Origin: Gemmatimonadota bacterium
Lineage (GTDB): Bacteria; Gemmatimonadota; Gemmatimonadetes; Gemmatimonadales; Gemmatimonadaceae
DNA length: 40,765 nucleotides
Direction of reading: 5' to 3'
Assembly: GCA_003221805.1 (NCBI GenBank)
Contig: QHUA01000153.1
Coordinates: forward strand, 1 to 40,765
A program made the position numbers and the translations under genes. Shown here piece by piece: positions 16,981 to 26,013 of the stretch. The stretch's first letter is position 1, and each line of letters starts with the position of its first letter. A model generated the notes under the pieces. It saw nothing but the letters and a program-made list of their open reading frames with translations, did not search any database and had not been told where the DNA came from.

Positions 16981-18192
16981 TTACCGTGTCGACGCGGTCC
17001 CGGCGGTCTGTTGTGTGCTCGTTCTCGGACCTTCCAAGACCAGCGGATTGGAAGGAAGCTCTATATAAAAGGAGCTGCCCTTCCCTTCCGCGCTCTTGAC
17101 CCAGATGCGGCCGCCATGTCGTTCGACGACGAGTTTGCAAAAGGTGAGGCCGAGCCCCGAGCTGCGGGTGCGCGGTGTGCGCGGCATCTCCACCTGGCCG
17201 AACTTGCGGAAAATCACCTCATGGTATTCGGGAGGGATCCCGGGTCCGTTGTCGCTGACCGTAAAGAGAACTCCGTGTCCGGCGCGGCGCGCGCTGAGGT
17301 CAAGGTGGACTGGATGCGAGGAGTGAGTCACGGCGTTCTGAATGAGATTCGAGAACACCCGCTTGATCAGATTCTTATCAGCGGTGAAGACGGGTGCATC
17401 GTCAGCCACCGAAACCGAGGCCGTCGCGCGCTCCTGCTGGAAGCGGTGTCCCCACTCGTGCACCAACTCGACCAGTAAGGCTCCCGGGGCCACCGGCGCC
17501 AGGCTTAGCGAAATATTGGCCTCCTCGATTCTGGCGACCTCGAGAATGTCGTCGATCAATGCCAGCAGATCCTCCGACTTGGTCTCCGCGTCACCGATTG
17601 CCGCCTTCTGCGGAATCGAGACCTGACCGAAATCACCGTCGGCTAACATCTCCAGCGTGGCCAACACCGAAGTAAGCGGCGTTTTCAAATCGTGCACGAT
17701 CATCTTCATCAGATCGTCGCGCACCTTCTCCAGCTCGCGCAATTTGCGCAGGCTGTCCTCGAGCGCGTCGGTCGCTGCCTTGAGTTTGAGCAGGCTGCGC
17801 ACGCGCGCGCCCAACACCAGCCGGTTGTGGGGCTTGGTAAGAAAATCGTCGCCGCCAGCTTCGATCCCGCGTACACGATCGCTGGTGTCGTTGAGCGCTG
17901 TGACGAAGATCACCGGAATCCGCGATGTGCGCGGATCTCGCTTGATGCGCCGACACACTTCAAACCCCGTCGAGCGGTCGTCGACGCCGAGATCCCCGGC
18001 CGGCATCGCGACATCGAGAATGCAAAGATCAGGATGCTTCTCGAAGGCGGCAGCGACCGCCGACGGACCATCCGCAGCCGTTACCGTCTCGTAGCCGAGG
18101 CTGTTAAGCTGGTCGAGTAGGAGCTCGACGTTGGCGGGAATGTCGTCAGCGACGAGTATCAGTTCGGGCCTGGCCTTGCCCGCGTCAGCCAT
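16981..18192 (-). CDS. Receiver-histidine kinase hybrid (soluble)
   Basis: A 403-residue signalling protein with an N-terminal receiver domain and a C-terminal kinase. The receiver has acidic residues in ILVADDIPAN, the phospho-acceptor D60 (CILDVAMP), T98 and K120. A short linker coil leads to HisKA with H167 in MIVHDLKTPLTS, then the HATPase domain: NLIQNAVTHS, DNGPGIPP and SSGLGLTFCKLVVERHGG. There is no transmembrane segment, so it should sense a cytoplasmic state or be controlled by phosphorylation of its receiver. It starts one base after the stop of the outer-membrane protein gene upstream. No output regulator lies nearby; the partner is unknown. Confidence 0.9.
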   Translation of the reverse strand: MADAGKARPELILVADDIPANVELLLDQLNSLGYETVTAADGPSAVAAAFEKHPDLCILDVAMPAGDLGVDDRSTGFEVCRRIKRDPRTSRIPVIFVTALNDTSDRVRGIEAGGDDFLTKPHNRLVLGARVRSLLKLKAATDALEDSLRKLRELEKVRDDLMKMIVHDLKTPLTSVLATLEMLADGDFGQVSIPQKAAIGDAETKSEDLLALIDDILEVARIEEANISLSLAPVAPGALLVELVHEWGHRFQQERATASVSVADDAPVFTADKNLIKRVFSNLIQNAVTHSSHPVHLDLSARRAGHGVLFTVSDNGPGIPPEYHEVIFRKFGQVEMPRTPRTRSSGLGLTFCKLVVERHGGRIWVKSAEGKGSSFYIELPSNPLVLEGPRTSTQQTAGTASTR

Positions 18193-18193
18193 A

Positions 18194-19378
18194 TCAGGGA
18201 GAAACTCTCAAGCCAATGCTCAGAATGAAGCCGCGCTCCTTTATATCCGCCGCGGATCTGCTCGCGCGCTGTAGCGAAAGATCGAGGCTTGCCCGCTCGC
18301 GAGTCAACGGCACACCCAGACCCGCGGCAAAGGAAGTCTCCGACACTCTTTCAGGGTTAGTGCACGAAGAGCCGGTCGGGATGGGTGGCGCACACGGAGC
18401 TGGATACCCGAACGGAAGGGTGCGGAAGCGAGCTCCCGCTCTAACAGTAATTATACGCTGCAAGATGCGCGGGCCGCTCGCCTCGATGCCTACGCCTGTA
18501 TCCCAACCATCAAAGGCCTGGATTCCTGACGACGACAGATTGGTCAGCGAGCTCCACGCGTCGTGCGCGACGCGCGCCGAAATTACCGCCCCGGGGATTC
18601 CTTCAAAGGTCACCGACGCGGAGTAATGATCGGGGATGCGGGCGCTTCCAATCGCGGTATCGCCCGATTCTGCACGCAGGTCGCCGCCCTTTCTGCCGTT
18701 GATGGAAAATCCGATTGCGCGCGACGGGTGAAACTCGAGGCCGAGCGAAGCCGCGAAACCCGCGTAACTGATGCGGCCATTCTGTGAGGTACTGGTGTAC
18801 CTGGCGCTGTCCGGGAAAAGCTGGGAGAAGGTAATGCGATTGCTGCCGCTGAAGACGTGAGCACCAACTCCGATTCGGAAGATGGGGTTGGTCGACCATG
18901 CCAGCGCCAGTCTTACGTCGTTGATCGCTCCCAGAACCTTGTTCCGCTCGGTCAGGGTTACCGTGTCGGTCGGCGTTCCAACGACTTGCACTCGCTGGAG
19001 ACTAGTCTCGAGCGAACGGTCGAGAAAAGTCGAGGAGCTGAGTCCCAGCGTCCAATCCTGTCCCATCGGGAGAACTCCGGCGACCAATGGAAAGCGCGCG
19101 GTCGTGGTGCTCGCGGAGCCCGACGACGTGGTGACCTTACGGAACTCGGGCGAATACTGGAAGAAAAGCGCAGATGACCCCACACCCGCCAGCGCTGCGG
19201 GGGCGACGAGGCTCAATGCGTCGAAGTCGCCGACACCGCCGCCGGTGCCTTCCGCGCGCGCGCTGAGCTGGCCCGTTGGGTAGCCAAGCCCTTCCAGACT
19301 GAGCGCGCCCTGCGCCTGGACGCGTGACGTGAACGCGAGCGTGAACAGCGCTGTGGCAACGAGGTGACGTTTACGCAT
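18194..19378 (-). CDS. Exported outer-membrane beta-barrel protein, function unknown
   Basis: A 394-residue protein with a signal peptide (RKRHLVATALFTLAF...VQAQ) cut near Ala-Gln. The rest has many alternating strands with Ser/Thr and Gly, several ending in aromatic residues, and looks like a 12-16-strand barrel. A cysteine pair near PAPCAPPIPTGSSCTNPER may form a disulfide. I do not recognise the family; FadL/PorV-type barrels are possible. The ATG overlaps the TAA of the lipoprotein gene (TAATG) and the receiver-kinase follows one base after the stop. The three genes form a unit of lipoprotein, barrel and kinase. Confidence 0.8.
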   Translation of the reverse strand: MRKRHLVATALFTLAFTSRVQAQGALSLEGLGYPTGQLSARAEGTGGGVGDFDALSLVAPAALAGVGSSALFFQYSPEFRKVTTSSGSASTTTARFPLVAGVLPMGQDWTLGLSSSTFLDRSLETSLQRVQVVGTPTDTVTLTERNKVLGAINDVRLALAWSTNPIFRIGVGAHVFSGSNRITFSQLFPDSARYTSTSQNGRISYAGFAASLGLEFHPSRAIGFSINGRKGGDLRAESGDTAIGSARIPDHYSASVTFEGIPGAVISARVAHDAWSSLTNLSSSGIQAFDGWDTGVGIEASGPRILQRIITVRAGARFRTLPFGYPAPCAPPIPTGSSCTNPERVSETSFAAGLGVPLTRERASLDLSLQRASRSAADIKERGFILSIGLRVSP

Positions 19379-20604
19379 TAGGGAAGCCCCAGCGGAACTT
19401 GCTTAGTGTAACTGATTCGGAGCTTGGGCCGCAGTGCCGCCACGGCATCCTCACTCGAGGAGAAGCGAAGCTCCAGCGGCGAGATCCCTTCGATTACCGG
19501 CTTGAGTACTATTGCGCGCGGCAGAGTGTCTGGCTGCTGGATGTGCCAGAGCGCCACGGCGCGCGCGAGCTCGACGTTTACCAAACCAGCGTCACCCGGC
19601 CGCAGAGTGAGCGTATCGGCGGAGATACCGGCGATGATTTGCGCCGCCTTCTGCGGATCCGTGACTACTCTCCCCGCCAGCACGACCTGCGGCATTGGGA
19701 GTTGATTGAGAAGCAGAGTCGCCCGCACGACCGTCGACGAATCGATGATGCTCGAGGGAATGTTGAAGCGGAAATAAACTCTGCGCGGGGGAAGCCCACC
19801 GACAGCGAGTATCGTTGGTGATGCCTGCGGCGGTGCCTTTGCAATTACGGTGTAGTCCGAGAGGTTAGCGGCCAGAATCGCCTGCCCCACGGGAGTCTTG
19901 GAAAAGAGCGTCACCGTCAGCGGTTTGGTCGCAGTATCGGGTGTCGCTCGGAACAGCATTATCGGCGGCACTCCACCTTCAGTGGAGATGATTCGCATCT
20001 GGGACGATCCGGTCCCCGTGGCGCGGAGTCCGATACGAAGCGGCAGCTTGTTCTGAATCTTCGACAGAACTACGTCGTTCGCGATGAAGTACTTGAGCGT
20101 GTCGGTGAGCTGGGCGCGCGTGAACGTCTGCGACGAGATGAATCGATCCGGCCTGAACAGCGCCAGTACGGCCGCCGTCGACGTGTCGTTGGCAGTCGTA
20201 TCGACATCGTAGGCCTCGATCGTCACCGGCGCGTTGCCCCTGATCGATAAAGTGTCGATCTGCAGCCGGAGGTAGGCACTGTCGACTTGCGCGATCGCCT
20301 GCGAGGTGTCGCCGGCCGGTAGAAACTTCTCCGGCAACGAGTCGAACCGAACGACCACCCGAGTGTCGAGAGTGTCCGGGCGGTTCGCGAGCAGCAACCC
20401 GGGCTCCGTGCCCAGTCCTGAAAGCGACTGGACCGTCGTGTCGATGACTATCGCATCGAGGGTTACGTTTTGGACGTCCCCGCCGATTTGAGTGCACAAC
20501 ACCGCGCACACGCCCGAGCTATCGAGATTCTCCGAGCACGACGATACCGAAAAGAACAACGCCGCGATCGCGAGGAAGCGCGGCAACATTGGCGAAAGCT
20601 TCAC
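19378..20604 (-). CDS. Exported lipoprotein, function unknown
   Basis: A 408-residue lipoprotein. The start is the GTG at 20604 (residues MKLSPMLPR), followed by a hydrophobic run and the lipobox VSSC, after which the Cys would be lipidated. A GGAAGA ribosome site lies six bases upstream and the start overlaps the cdd stop as TAGTG. The alternative ATG at 20589 would give a shorter signal peptide. The mature part is rich in Thr/Asp/Val, with two similar halves of about 180 residues (VDSAYLRLQIDTLS and RVYFRFNIPSSII), suggesting jelly-roll or Ig-like beta-sandwich repeats that bind polysaccharide or protein. No catalytic motif is seen. It probably faces the outer membrane with the barrel encoded next. 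Confidence 0.78.
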   Translation of the reverse strand: MKLSPMLPRFLAIAALFFSVSSCSENLDSSGVCAVLCTQIGGDVQNVTLDAIVIDTTVQSLSGLGTEPGLLLANRPDTLDTRVVVRFDSLPEKFLPAGDTSQAIAQVDSAYLRLQIDTLSIRGNAPVTIEAYDVDTTANDTSTAAVLALFRPDRFISSQTFTRAQLTDTLKYFIANDVVLSKIQNKLPLRIGLRATGTGSSQMRIISTEGGVPPIMLFRATPDTATKPLTVTLFSKTPVGQAILAANLSDYTVIAKAPPQASPTILAVGGLPPRRVYFRFNIPSSIIDSSTVVRATLLLNQLPMPQVVLAGRVVTDPQKAAQIIAGISADTLTLRPGDAGLVNVELARAVALWHIQQPDTLPRAIVLKPVIEGISPLELRFSSSEDAVAALRPKLRISYTKQVPLGLP

Positions 20605-21020
20605 TACACTCTTCCACGTGAAGGGTTGAGCACGAAGGCGTGCGGAAGCAACTCGCCCAACGTCCAGGCTGCTTCCTTTCCATCGCGCGTGTAGCTCGAG
20701 ATTTTGATGTGCGGCGCGAACTCGCTCAGGACCTGTCTGCACGCGCCGCAAGGTGGCGTCGGCTCGACGTCATCCGTGGCGATGGCGATCTCGTCAAAAT
20801 CAGTAAGCCCTTGTGAGACAGCAGACGCGACCGCAAGGGTTTCCGCACAGATGGCATTGCCAAAGGCGGAGTTTTCGACGTTGCAGCCGGTGATGATCTC
20901 CCCCGTGCGCGTACGCAGCGCCGCGCCCACCCGAAAGTTCGAGTACGGTGCATAGGCATTGTCCAGCGCGCGCATCGCGGCCTCCCGCAGGGAGGTCACT
21001 TGCGTGGAGCTCCGCTTCAT
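20604..21020 (-). CDS. cdd: Cytidine deaminase
   Basis: A 138-residue homotetrameric-type cytidine deaminase. It has APYSNFRVGAALRT, GCNVENSAFGNAICAETLAVA (zinc ligand C and the catalytic AE) and PTPPCGACRQVL (two zinc cysteines). It converts cytidine and deoxycytidine to uridine forms in pyrimidine salvage. The start is ATG 21020, whose first base is the last of the deoB TGA (TGATG). The frame is open 20 codons further upstream, but that part lies inside deoB. Its stop overlaps the lipoprotein GTG. Confidence 0.95.
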   Translation of the reverse strand: MKRSSTQVTSLREAAMRALDNAYAPYSNFRVGAALRTRTGEIITGCNVENSAFGNAICAETLAVASAVSQGLTDFDEIAIATDDVEPTPPCGACRQVLSEFAPHIKISSYTRDGKEAAWTLGELLPHAFVLNPSRGRV

Positions 21021-22183
21021 CAGGCTACCAGCTCGGACAGAAACGATTGGCCATGACCCCGGAATGAAAGGCCAAACCATTCCGCAACGGTCGCGCCGAG
21101 ATCCGAAAATGTGTCCCGCTCGCCAAGATCGCGCGGTACCACCCTCACGCCACCGGCGAGTAGCGGCACGCGCTCGCGCGCGTGATCCGTGGATGGAGTT
21201 GTAGGGTCGTTGCCGTGGTCGGCTGTGATGAACAGCAGATCGTCCTCTTTCAAACGCGATGTGATTGAAGGCAGAGCCGCGTCGAATTCGCGGAGCGCAC
21301 TATAGAACCCCGCAACATCGTTGCGGTGCCCGAAGAGCTGGTCGAAATCTACTAGGTTGGCAAACAGGAACCCACTTTCCGCCTTCGAAAACCACTCGGT
21401 GATCAATCGGATGCCTTCCGCGTTCGACGCAGTGTGATGCGAAGCAATCGCTCTCCCGGCGAACAGATCGTCGACCTTACCCACGCCAGAGCGAGGAATT
21501 CCCTTTTTCGCGAGAGCATCGAGCAGCGTCTCCGAGGGCGGCTCGATCGAATAGTCGCGTCTGTTGCGGGTGCGCTGGAAGTTCCCCGACGCCCCGGCGA
21601 AGGGGCGTGCGATCACGCGTGAAACGTCGTCCGGGGGCCGAAGCATTTCGCGCGCGAGTTCACACGCGCGGTAAAGCTCTTTGAGCGGAATTACATCTTC
21701 ATGGGCTGCGACCTGGAAGACGGAATCGGCCGACGTGTACACGATCCACTTGCCAGTCGACTTTTGCTCGTCACCGTAACGCTGAATTACATCGGTTCCG
21801 CTGCCGACAACATTGCCGATGACGCCGCGACCTGTCGCGTGGGCAAACTCGTCGATCACGGGCCGCGGAAAGCCATTCGGAAACGTGGGAAAGGGCTTCA
21901 CCAGATGCACACCGGCAATTTCCCAGTGTCCGGTCGTGCTGTCCTTGCCCGCCGACGAAGGTCGCATGCTTCCCCACGCCCCGGCGGCATCCCCACGCCT
22001 GCGCAATCCTTCGAGCGGTTTGATGTTGCCCAGGCCAAACAGCTCCAGGCGGGGAAGCTTCAGCCCACCGCACGCGCGCGCCAGATTGCCCAGCGTGTCG
22101 CTGCCCTCGTCCCCGTAATCGCGTGCGTCGGGGGCCTCGCCGATCCCAACACCGTCGAGAATTATGATCGCGGCGCGCTTCAG
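21020..22183 (-). CDS. deoB: Phosphopentomutase, CTG start
   Basis: A 387-residue phosphopentomutase that interconverts ribose/deoxyribose 1- and 5-phosphates for nucleoside salvage. It has IIILDGVGIGEAPDA (metal-binding D10), GSDTLGNLA, AGKDSTTGHWEIAG, DFDQLFGHRND and the metal-site loop ITADHGND...STDHARERVPLL. The only ATG/GTG/TTG in frame are far downstream; the first, TTG 22006, would delete the metal site. Coding begins right after the alr end: the CTG at 22183 (KRAAIIILDG follows) overlaps the alr stop as CTGA and has GGAGAG five bases upstream. Start-codon use is inferred, and the length then matches the family. Confidence 0.9.
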   Translation of the reverse strand: MKRAAIIILDGVGIGEAPDARDYGDEGSDTLGNLARACGGLKLPRLELFGLGNIKPLEGLRRRGDAAGAWGSMRPSSAGKDSTTGHWEIAGVHLVKPFPTFPNGFPRPVIDEFAHATGRGVIGNVVGSGTDVIQRYGDEQKSTGKWIVYTSADSVFQVAAHEDVIPLKELYRACELAREMLRPPDDVSRVIARPFAGASGNFQRTRNRRDYSIEPPSETLLDALAKKGIPRSGVGKVDDLFAGRAIASHHTASNAEGIRLITEWFSKAESGFLFANLVDFDQLFGHRNDVAGFYSALREFDAALPSITSRLKEDDLLFITADHGNDPTTPSTDHARERVPLLAGGVRVVPRDLGERDTFSDLGATVAEWFGLSFRGHGQSFLSELVA

Positions 22184-23268
22184 CTTCGCTCTCCGGCGTA
22201 GACGCGTTCCACGCGGGAGCGCAGGCCGGTGAGTAGCTCGTACGGCGACATGCCAGCGTCATCACCGACGCGCTCCACAGTAAGGACTGTATCTCCTTCC
22301 CTTGCTCGTCCGATCAAAGTCACCACATCGCCAATGGCGCAATTGATGGTGGTCACATCAATCATCGTCATGTCCATCGTCACTTTACCGGCAATGGGAG
22401 CCAGCGTGCGTCCTACGAGCACCGAGCCGGATCCGCTCAGCGCTCTTGGATAGCCGTCAGCGTAACCCACGGCCAGCGTGGCGATCCTTGCCGGACGGTC
22501 GACACGGAGTGTCGCGCCGTAGCTAACGGTGTCGCCGGGCTCGAGGTCCCGGATCTCGACGATTGGCGCGCGGAGATTCACCACGTTCTCCGGTTGAATC
22601 GCGGCGCTTCTCCCGCTGCCAACACCATACAGAAAAATTCCGGGGCGAACGAGATCCCAGGCGCTGCGCCCCTGACGCGCAATCGCCGCACTGTTTGCCG
22701 TGTGGAGCAGACGAGGCCGCGATGGAAGCGTCGCGATCGCCTCGCGAAATCTGTCTTCCTGCACTTTCATCGTTCCATCATCCAGCTCGGCCGAATGAAA
22801 GTGGGTAAAAGCTCCTTCAGGCGAGAACGATTCTATGAGGCTCCGAATCGAGCGTACTTCGCGCCACGGGATTCCGGCGCGGCTCATCCCGGTGTCGATC
22901 GACAGATGCCACGCCCCACCACCGCTTTGCTTCCAGGCCTCGATCTCCTCCGGAAAGCCGAGGGTGGGAGTCAACCGTGCCGCGCGCGCACGAGGTAGCT
23001 CCTGTTTCAGCAAAGGAGTGAATACGACAATCGGACGGGTGACGCCAAGACTTCGAAGCTCCTCGCCCTCACCGACGGTGGCAACGCCGTAACCCCATGG
23101 CTCCAGCGGATCGAGTGCGCGCACGGAGGCTTCGACGCCGAGACCGTAGGCGTCCGCCTTGATCATCGGCAGCAGTGGCACTCCGGCTCTACGTGCCATC
23201 GCTGCTCCATTACGCCGCAACGCGCCAAGATCGATCTCGATCCGGGCGCGAGCCAAAGACTGCTTCAT
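22180..23268 (-). CDS. alr: Alanine racemase
   Basis: A 362-residue PLP enzyme that makes D-alanine for peptidoglycan. MIKADAYGLG holds the PLP lysine (K37), and the N-domain barrel and SIDTGMSRAG follow. The catalytic tyrosine lies in SYGATLR, about residue 245. The C-terminal barrel ends with the GKVTMDMTMIDVT and GDVVTLIGR segments of the family. I start it at ATG 23268, which gives MKQSLARARIEIDLGALRRN, the usual beginning; the open frame extends 21 codons further into the mazG promoter region. It is divergent from mazG with only 42 bases between the starts. Its stop overlaps the deoB start. Confidence 0.95.
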   Translation of the reverse strand: MKQSLARARIEIDLGALRRNGAAMARRAGVPLLPMIKADAYGLGVEASVRALDPLEPWGYGVATVGEGEELRSLGVTRPIVVFTPLLKQELPRARAARLTPTLGFPEEIEAWKQSGGGAWHLSIDTGMSRAGIPWREVRSIRSLIESFSPEGAFTHFHSAELDDGTMKVQEDRFREAIATLPSRPRLLHTANSAAIARQGRSAWDLVRPGIFLYGVGSGRSAAIQPENVVNLRAPIVEIRDLEPGDTVSYGATLRVDRPARIATLAVGYADGYPRALSGSGSVLVGRTLAPIAGKVTMDMTMIDVTTINCAIGDVVTLIGRAREGDTVLTVERVGDDAGMSPYELLTGLRSRVERVYAGERS

Positions 23269-23310
23269 TAGTACTTGGTGTAAGTTGCGGTTAGTATACG
23301 CCCGACCACG

Positions 23311-24123
23311 ATGGATAATAAGCCTACTCATTCACTCGACGACACTCTGGCGCTGATGCGCGATTTGCGCGCACGTTGCGAGTGGGATGCGGCGCAGACC
23401 CACGAATCGCTGCGCCCATATCTCATCGAAGAAGCGCACGAGCTCGATGACGCGATCAGACTCGAGAACGATAGGCTCGTGCGCGAAGAGCTCGGTGATC
23501 TTTTGCTGCAGGTGCTCTTTCATTCCGTGATAGCCGAGGAGCGTGGAGCGTTTTCGTTCGCAGACGTTGCCGAAGGACTTATTACGAAAATGAAGGGGCG
23601 ACATCCGCACCTTTACGGCGACGCGGCGAAGGAACCGTGGGAGCGAATGAAATCGAAGCAGAGAAAGAGCATCGGCGACGGACTTCCCGCCGGATTGCCG
23701 GCACTGCATCGCGCGCATCGGCTCCAGGATCGCGCCGCCGGAGTTGGCTTCGACTGGCCGGACGTGAACGGCCCGGCCGAGAAAGTCGAAGAAGAGCTAT
23801 CCGAGGTCAGGGAAGAGTTGAGTAGGTCGGCTCCTTCGCGCCATGGCACTACTCCAGTAATGGACGCTCGGCATTACGCGCTCGAGGCAGAGTTGGGAGA
23901 TCTGCTATTCGCGGTGGTGAATCTTTGCCGTAAGGCGGGAGTGCACGCGTCGATCGCGCTCGACAAAGCCAACGCGAAGTTCGAGCGGCGCTTTCAGGAG
24001 ATCGAGCGGCTGGCGAAGGAAAGAGGAATAGATGTCGCGCGCGCTGGACTGGCGAAGCTCGACGAGTTGTGGGACGAGGCGAAGCGTACTGAGGTCTCGA
24101 GCGCGGCGCCGGGCGGAACGTGA
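23311..24123 (+). CDS. mazG: Nucleoside triphosphate pyrophosphohydrolase MazG
   Basis: A 270-residue MazG protein with two tandem MazG domains. The first has the magnesium-binding ExxE signature in LIEEAHELDDAI (E40-E44) and REELGDLLLQV (E60, D63); the second has KVEEELSEVREEL and EAELGDLLFAVVNLCRK. It hydrolyses non-canonical nucleotides to monophosphates and can lower ppGpp levels. The middle KMKGRHPHLYGD and WERMKSKQRKS are family hallmarks. Only 42 bases separate its start from alr, with no obvious ribosome site; leaderless translation is possible. Confidence 0.95.
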   Translation: MDNKPTHSLDDTLALMRDLRARCEWDAAQTHESLRPYLIEEAHELDDAIRLENDRLVREELGDLLLQVLFHSVIAEERGAFSFADVAEGLITKMKGRHPHLYGDAAKEPWERMKSKQRKSIGDGLPAGLPALHRAHRLQDRAAGVGFDWPDVNGPAEKVEEELSEVREELSRSAPSRHGTTPVMDARHYALEAELGDLLFAVVNLCRKAGVHASIALDKANAKFERRFQEIERLAKERGIDVARAGLAKLDELWDEAKRTEVSSAAPGGT

Positions 24124-24169
24124 ACCGCCCAGGGGTCAGGCCAGTACCAGCCTCACTGATAGAGTCCCT

Positions 24170-24538
24170 TCACAGTTGCCACGAGGAGCCTAGCGCCAGG
24201 AACCAGATCGCCAGCAGCAATACCAGTCCGGACAGCACTCCGATGCCGACGAAGAGTCCGCAAAGAACCTTGAGGTATTGAGCCGTCAGCGTCCGTCCGC
24301 GATTGGTGGAGTAAGTCCGTGCACGGTCGAGCAGGCCCCAGACGGCGTAGCAGAAATACGCCCCGCCGAAAGTACCGACTACGGATTTCGCGAATGGCAG
24401 TCTGCTAAACCCGCCGGAAACCAACGCGAAGGCCACGATCGCTTGCGCTATGAGTCGGCTGACCGGCGCCGAGCGAGCGCGGTATTCAAGAAACTCAACG
24501 AGATTGGCGTCAGGCCGAAGCGCAGAGAGAACCATCAT
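24170..24538 (-). CDS. Small membrane protein, hypothetical
   Basis: A 122-residue protein with three predicted membrane helices: LIAQAIVAFALVSGG (about 29-43), VVGTFGGAYFCYAVWGLL (about 53-70) and LCGLFVGIGVLSGLVLLLAIWFLAL (about 92-116). The N-terminal 28 residues are polar and positively charged, so cytoplasmic. No family is recognised. It follows asnS on the same strand with a 23-base gap and has a weak GAGAC upstream of a double ATG. The convergent mazG ends 46 bases away. The reading frame is supported by hydrophobic patterning; function is unknown. Confidence 0.6.
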   Translation of the reverse strand: MMVLSALRPDANLVEFLEYRARSAPVSRLIAQAIVAFALVSGGFSRLPFAKSVVGTFGGAYFCYAVWGLLDRARTYSTNRGRTLTAQYLKVLCGLFVGIGVLSGLVLLLAIWFLALGSSWQL

Positions 24539-24561
24539 GCGTCAAGTCTCGGTGACGAAAG

Positions 24562-25866
24562 TCAGGGGCGCAAGCGGTTCATCGTGCGTGGAAACGCGAT
24601 CGCTTCCCGGATGTGGTGGATGCCGCAGATCCACCCCACGGTCCGCTCGAGGCCCAGCCCGAATCCGGCGTGAACGAAAGTCCCGTATTTTCGCAGATCG
24701 AGATACCAATTGTAGGCTTCTACCGGCAGTCCCTCCTGCTTGATCCTCGCCAGCAGTTTGTCGTGATCGTCCTCCCGCTGTGATCCGCCAATGATCTCGC
24801 CATAGCCTTCCGGAGCCAGCAAGTCGTCACACAACACCGTGCGTGGGTCTGAGGGATTCTCCTTCATGTAAAACGCTTTTGCTTCTTTGGGATAGTTGTA
24901 GATGAACACGGGCCGATCATGCCCTTCGACGAGAAGAGACTCGTCCTCGGCGCCGAGGTCTTCCCCCCATTTCACGGTGCTGCCCTTCCCCTGCAAGATC
25001 TTCACTGCGTCGCCGTAGTTGATACGCGGGAAAGGCGGCTTGATGTTTTCGAGCTTGGAGATGTCTCTCTCGAGCTCCTTTAGCTCTGGCTGACGGCGCT
25101 CGAGCACCCGGGCGACGATGTAAGAAACGAAATCTTCCTGGAGTCGCATGTTGTCGTCGGAGTCGTTGAATGCGACTTCGGGCTCGACCATCCAGAACTC
25201 GGTCAGGTGCCGCCGCGTCTTTGACTTCTCGGCTCGAAACGTCGGTCCGAAGCAGTAGATCTTGCCAAGCGCCGCCGCTGCTGCCTCGCCATAAAGCTGG
25301 CCCGTTTGAGCGAGGTACGCGGTTCCTTCATCGAAGTATTCCGTTCCGAACAACCCGCTGCGTTCGCCGATGGCCGCGGTAAGAATCGGAGTGTCGACCA
25401 AAGTGAAGTCGCGCTCGTAGAAGAAGTCTCTTATCGCCTGCTCGACTTCCGACCTGATGACCGCGATGGCGCGCTGCCGGGGAGAGCGTAGCCATAGGTG
25501 CCGGTTGTCGAGGAGAAAGTCGATGCCGTGCTCTTTGGGCTGGATCGGGTAATCGATCGGACTGGTTCCGTAGATCGACAGCTCTTTGACGGCGAGCTCA
25601 TATCCACCGGGCGCGCGCGCGTCGGGGCGCACCTCACCCTCGACCTCGATCGATGTCTCCTGGGTAAGCTTGCCGAAACGCTCCCAACTCTCGGCGGATA
25701 CAGCGGTCTTGACGAGCACTGCCTGCAGCAGGCCGGCGCCGTCGCGCATTACGACAAACGCAACTTTTCCGGATGATCGGACGTGAGTAACCCAACCGCG
25801 AACGCGGACGGAGTTGCCGGAATGGCCGGAAAGCTCGGAAATGCGAGAGTACGGAGGAGCGGTCAT
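24562..25866 (-). CDS. asnS: Asparaginyl-tRNA synthetase
   Basis: A 434-residue class IIb synthetase. An N-terminal OB domain (VRVRGWVTHVRSSGKVAF) binds the anticodon. The catalytic core has motif 1 near FFYERDFTLVDTPILT, motif 2 FRAEKSKTRRHLTEFWMVEPE and motif 3 GFGLGLERTVGWICGI. The GYGEIIGGSQRED loop and the final HHIREAIAFPRT are typical of AsnRS rather than AspRS or LysRS. It charges tRNA-Asn directly. The ATG follows an AAGGA site six bases upstream. The gene has its own upstream region shared with the divergent iclR. Confidence 0.94.
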   Translation of the reverse strand: MTAPPYSRISELSGHSGNSVRVRGWVTHVRSSGKVAFVVMRDGAGLLQAVLVKTAVSAESWERFGKLTQETSIEVEGEVRPDARAPGGYELAVKELSIYGTSPIDYPIQPKEHGIDFLLDNRHLWLRSPRQRAIAVIRSEVEQAIRDFFYERDFTLVDTPILTAAIGERSGLFGTEYFDEGTAYLAQTGQLYGEAAAAALGKIYCFGPTFRAEKSKTRRHLTEFWMVEPEVAFNDSDDNMRLQEDFVSYIVARVLERRQPELKELERDISKLENIKPPFPRINYGDAVKILQGKGSTVKWGEDLGAEDESLLVEGHDRPVFIYNYPKEAKAFYMKENPSDPRTVLCDDLLAPEGYGEIIGGSQREDDHDKLLARIKQEGLPVEAYNWYLDLRKYGTFVHAGFGLGLERTVGWICGIHHIREAIAFPRTMNRLRP

Positions 25867-25892
25867 TGATCCTTTTTTGGCACTGGCGCGGC

Positions 25893-25921
25893 AAGCTAGA
25901 CGGATTCGTAGCGTAGTGCAA
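25893..25921 (-). promoter_or_regulatory. Candidate promoter of asnS
   Basis: Reading the minus strand, TTGCAC (25916-25921) and TAGCTT (25893-25898) are 17 bases apart, about 30 bases upstream of the asnS ATG. Both boxes are weak. Confidence 0.3.
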
Positions 25922-26013
25922 CCGCACCAAACCGAATGTTGGGCAACACCTTAACGGATTTCACCGAGTGGCAGCCGCCCATAAAAATCCGTCTCGATGA
26001 GGAAAACCCGCGC

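Noticed and set aside
23293-23298. TATACT-like box for alr in the 42-base alr-mazG gap
   Set aside because: No acceptable -35 on either strand; too weak to annotate.
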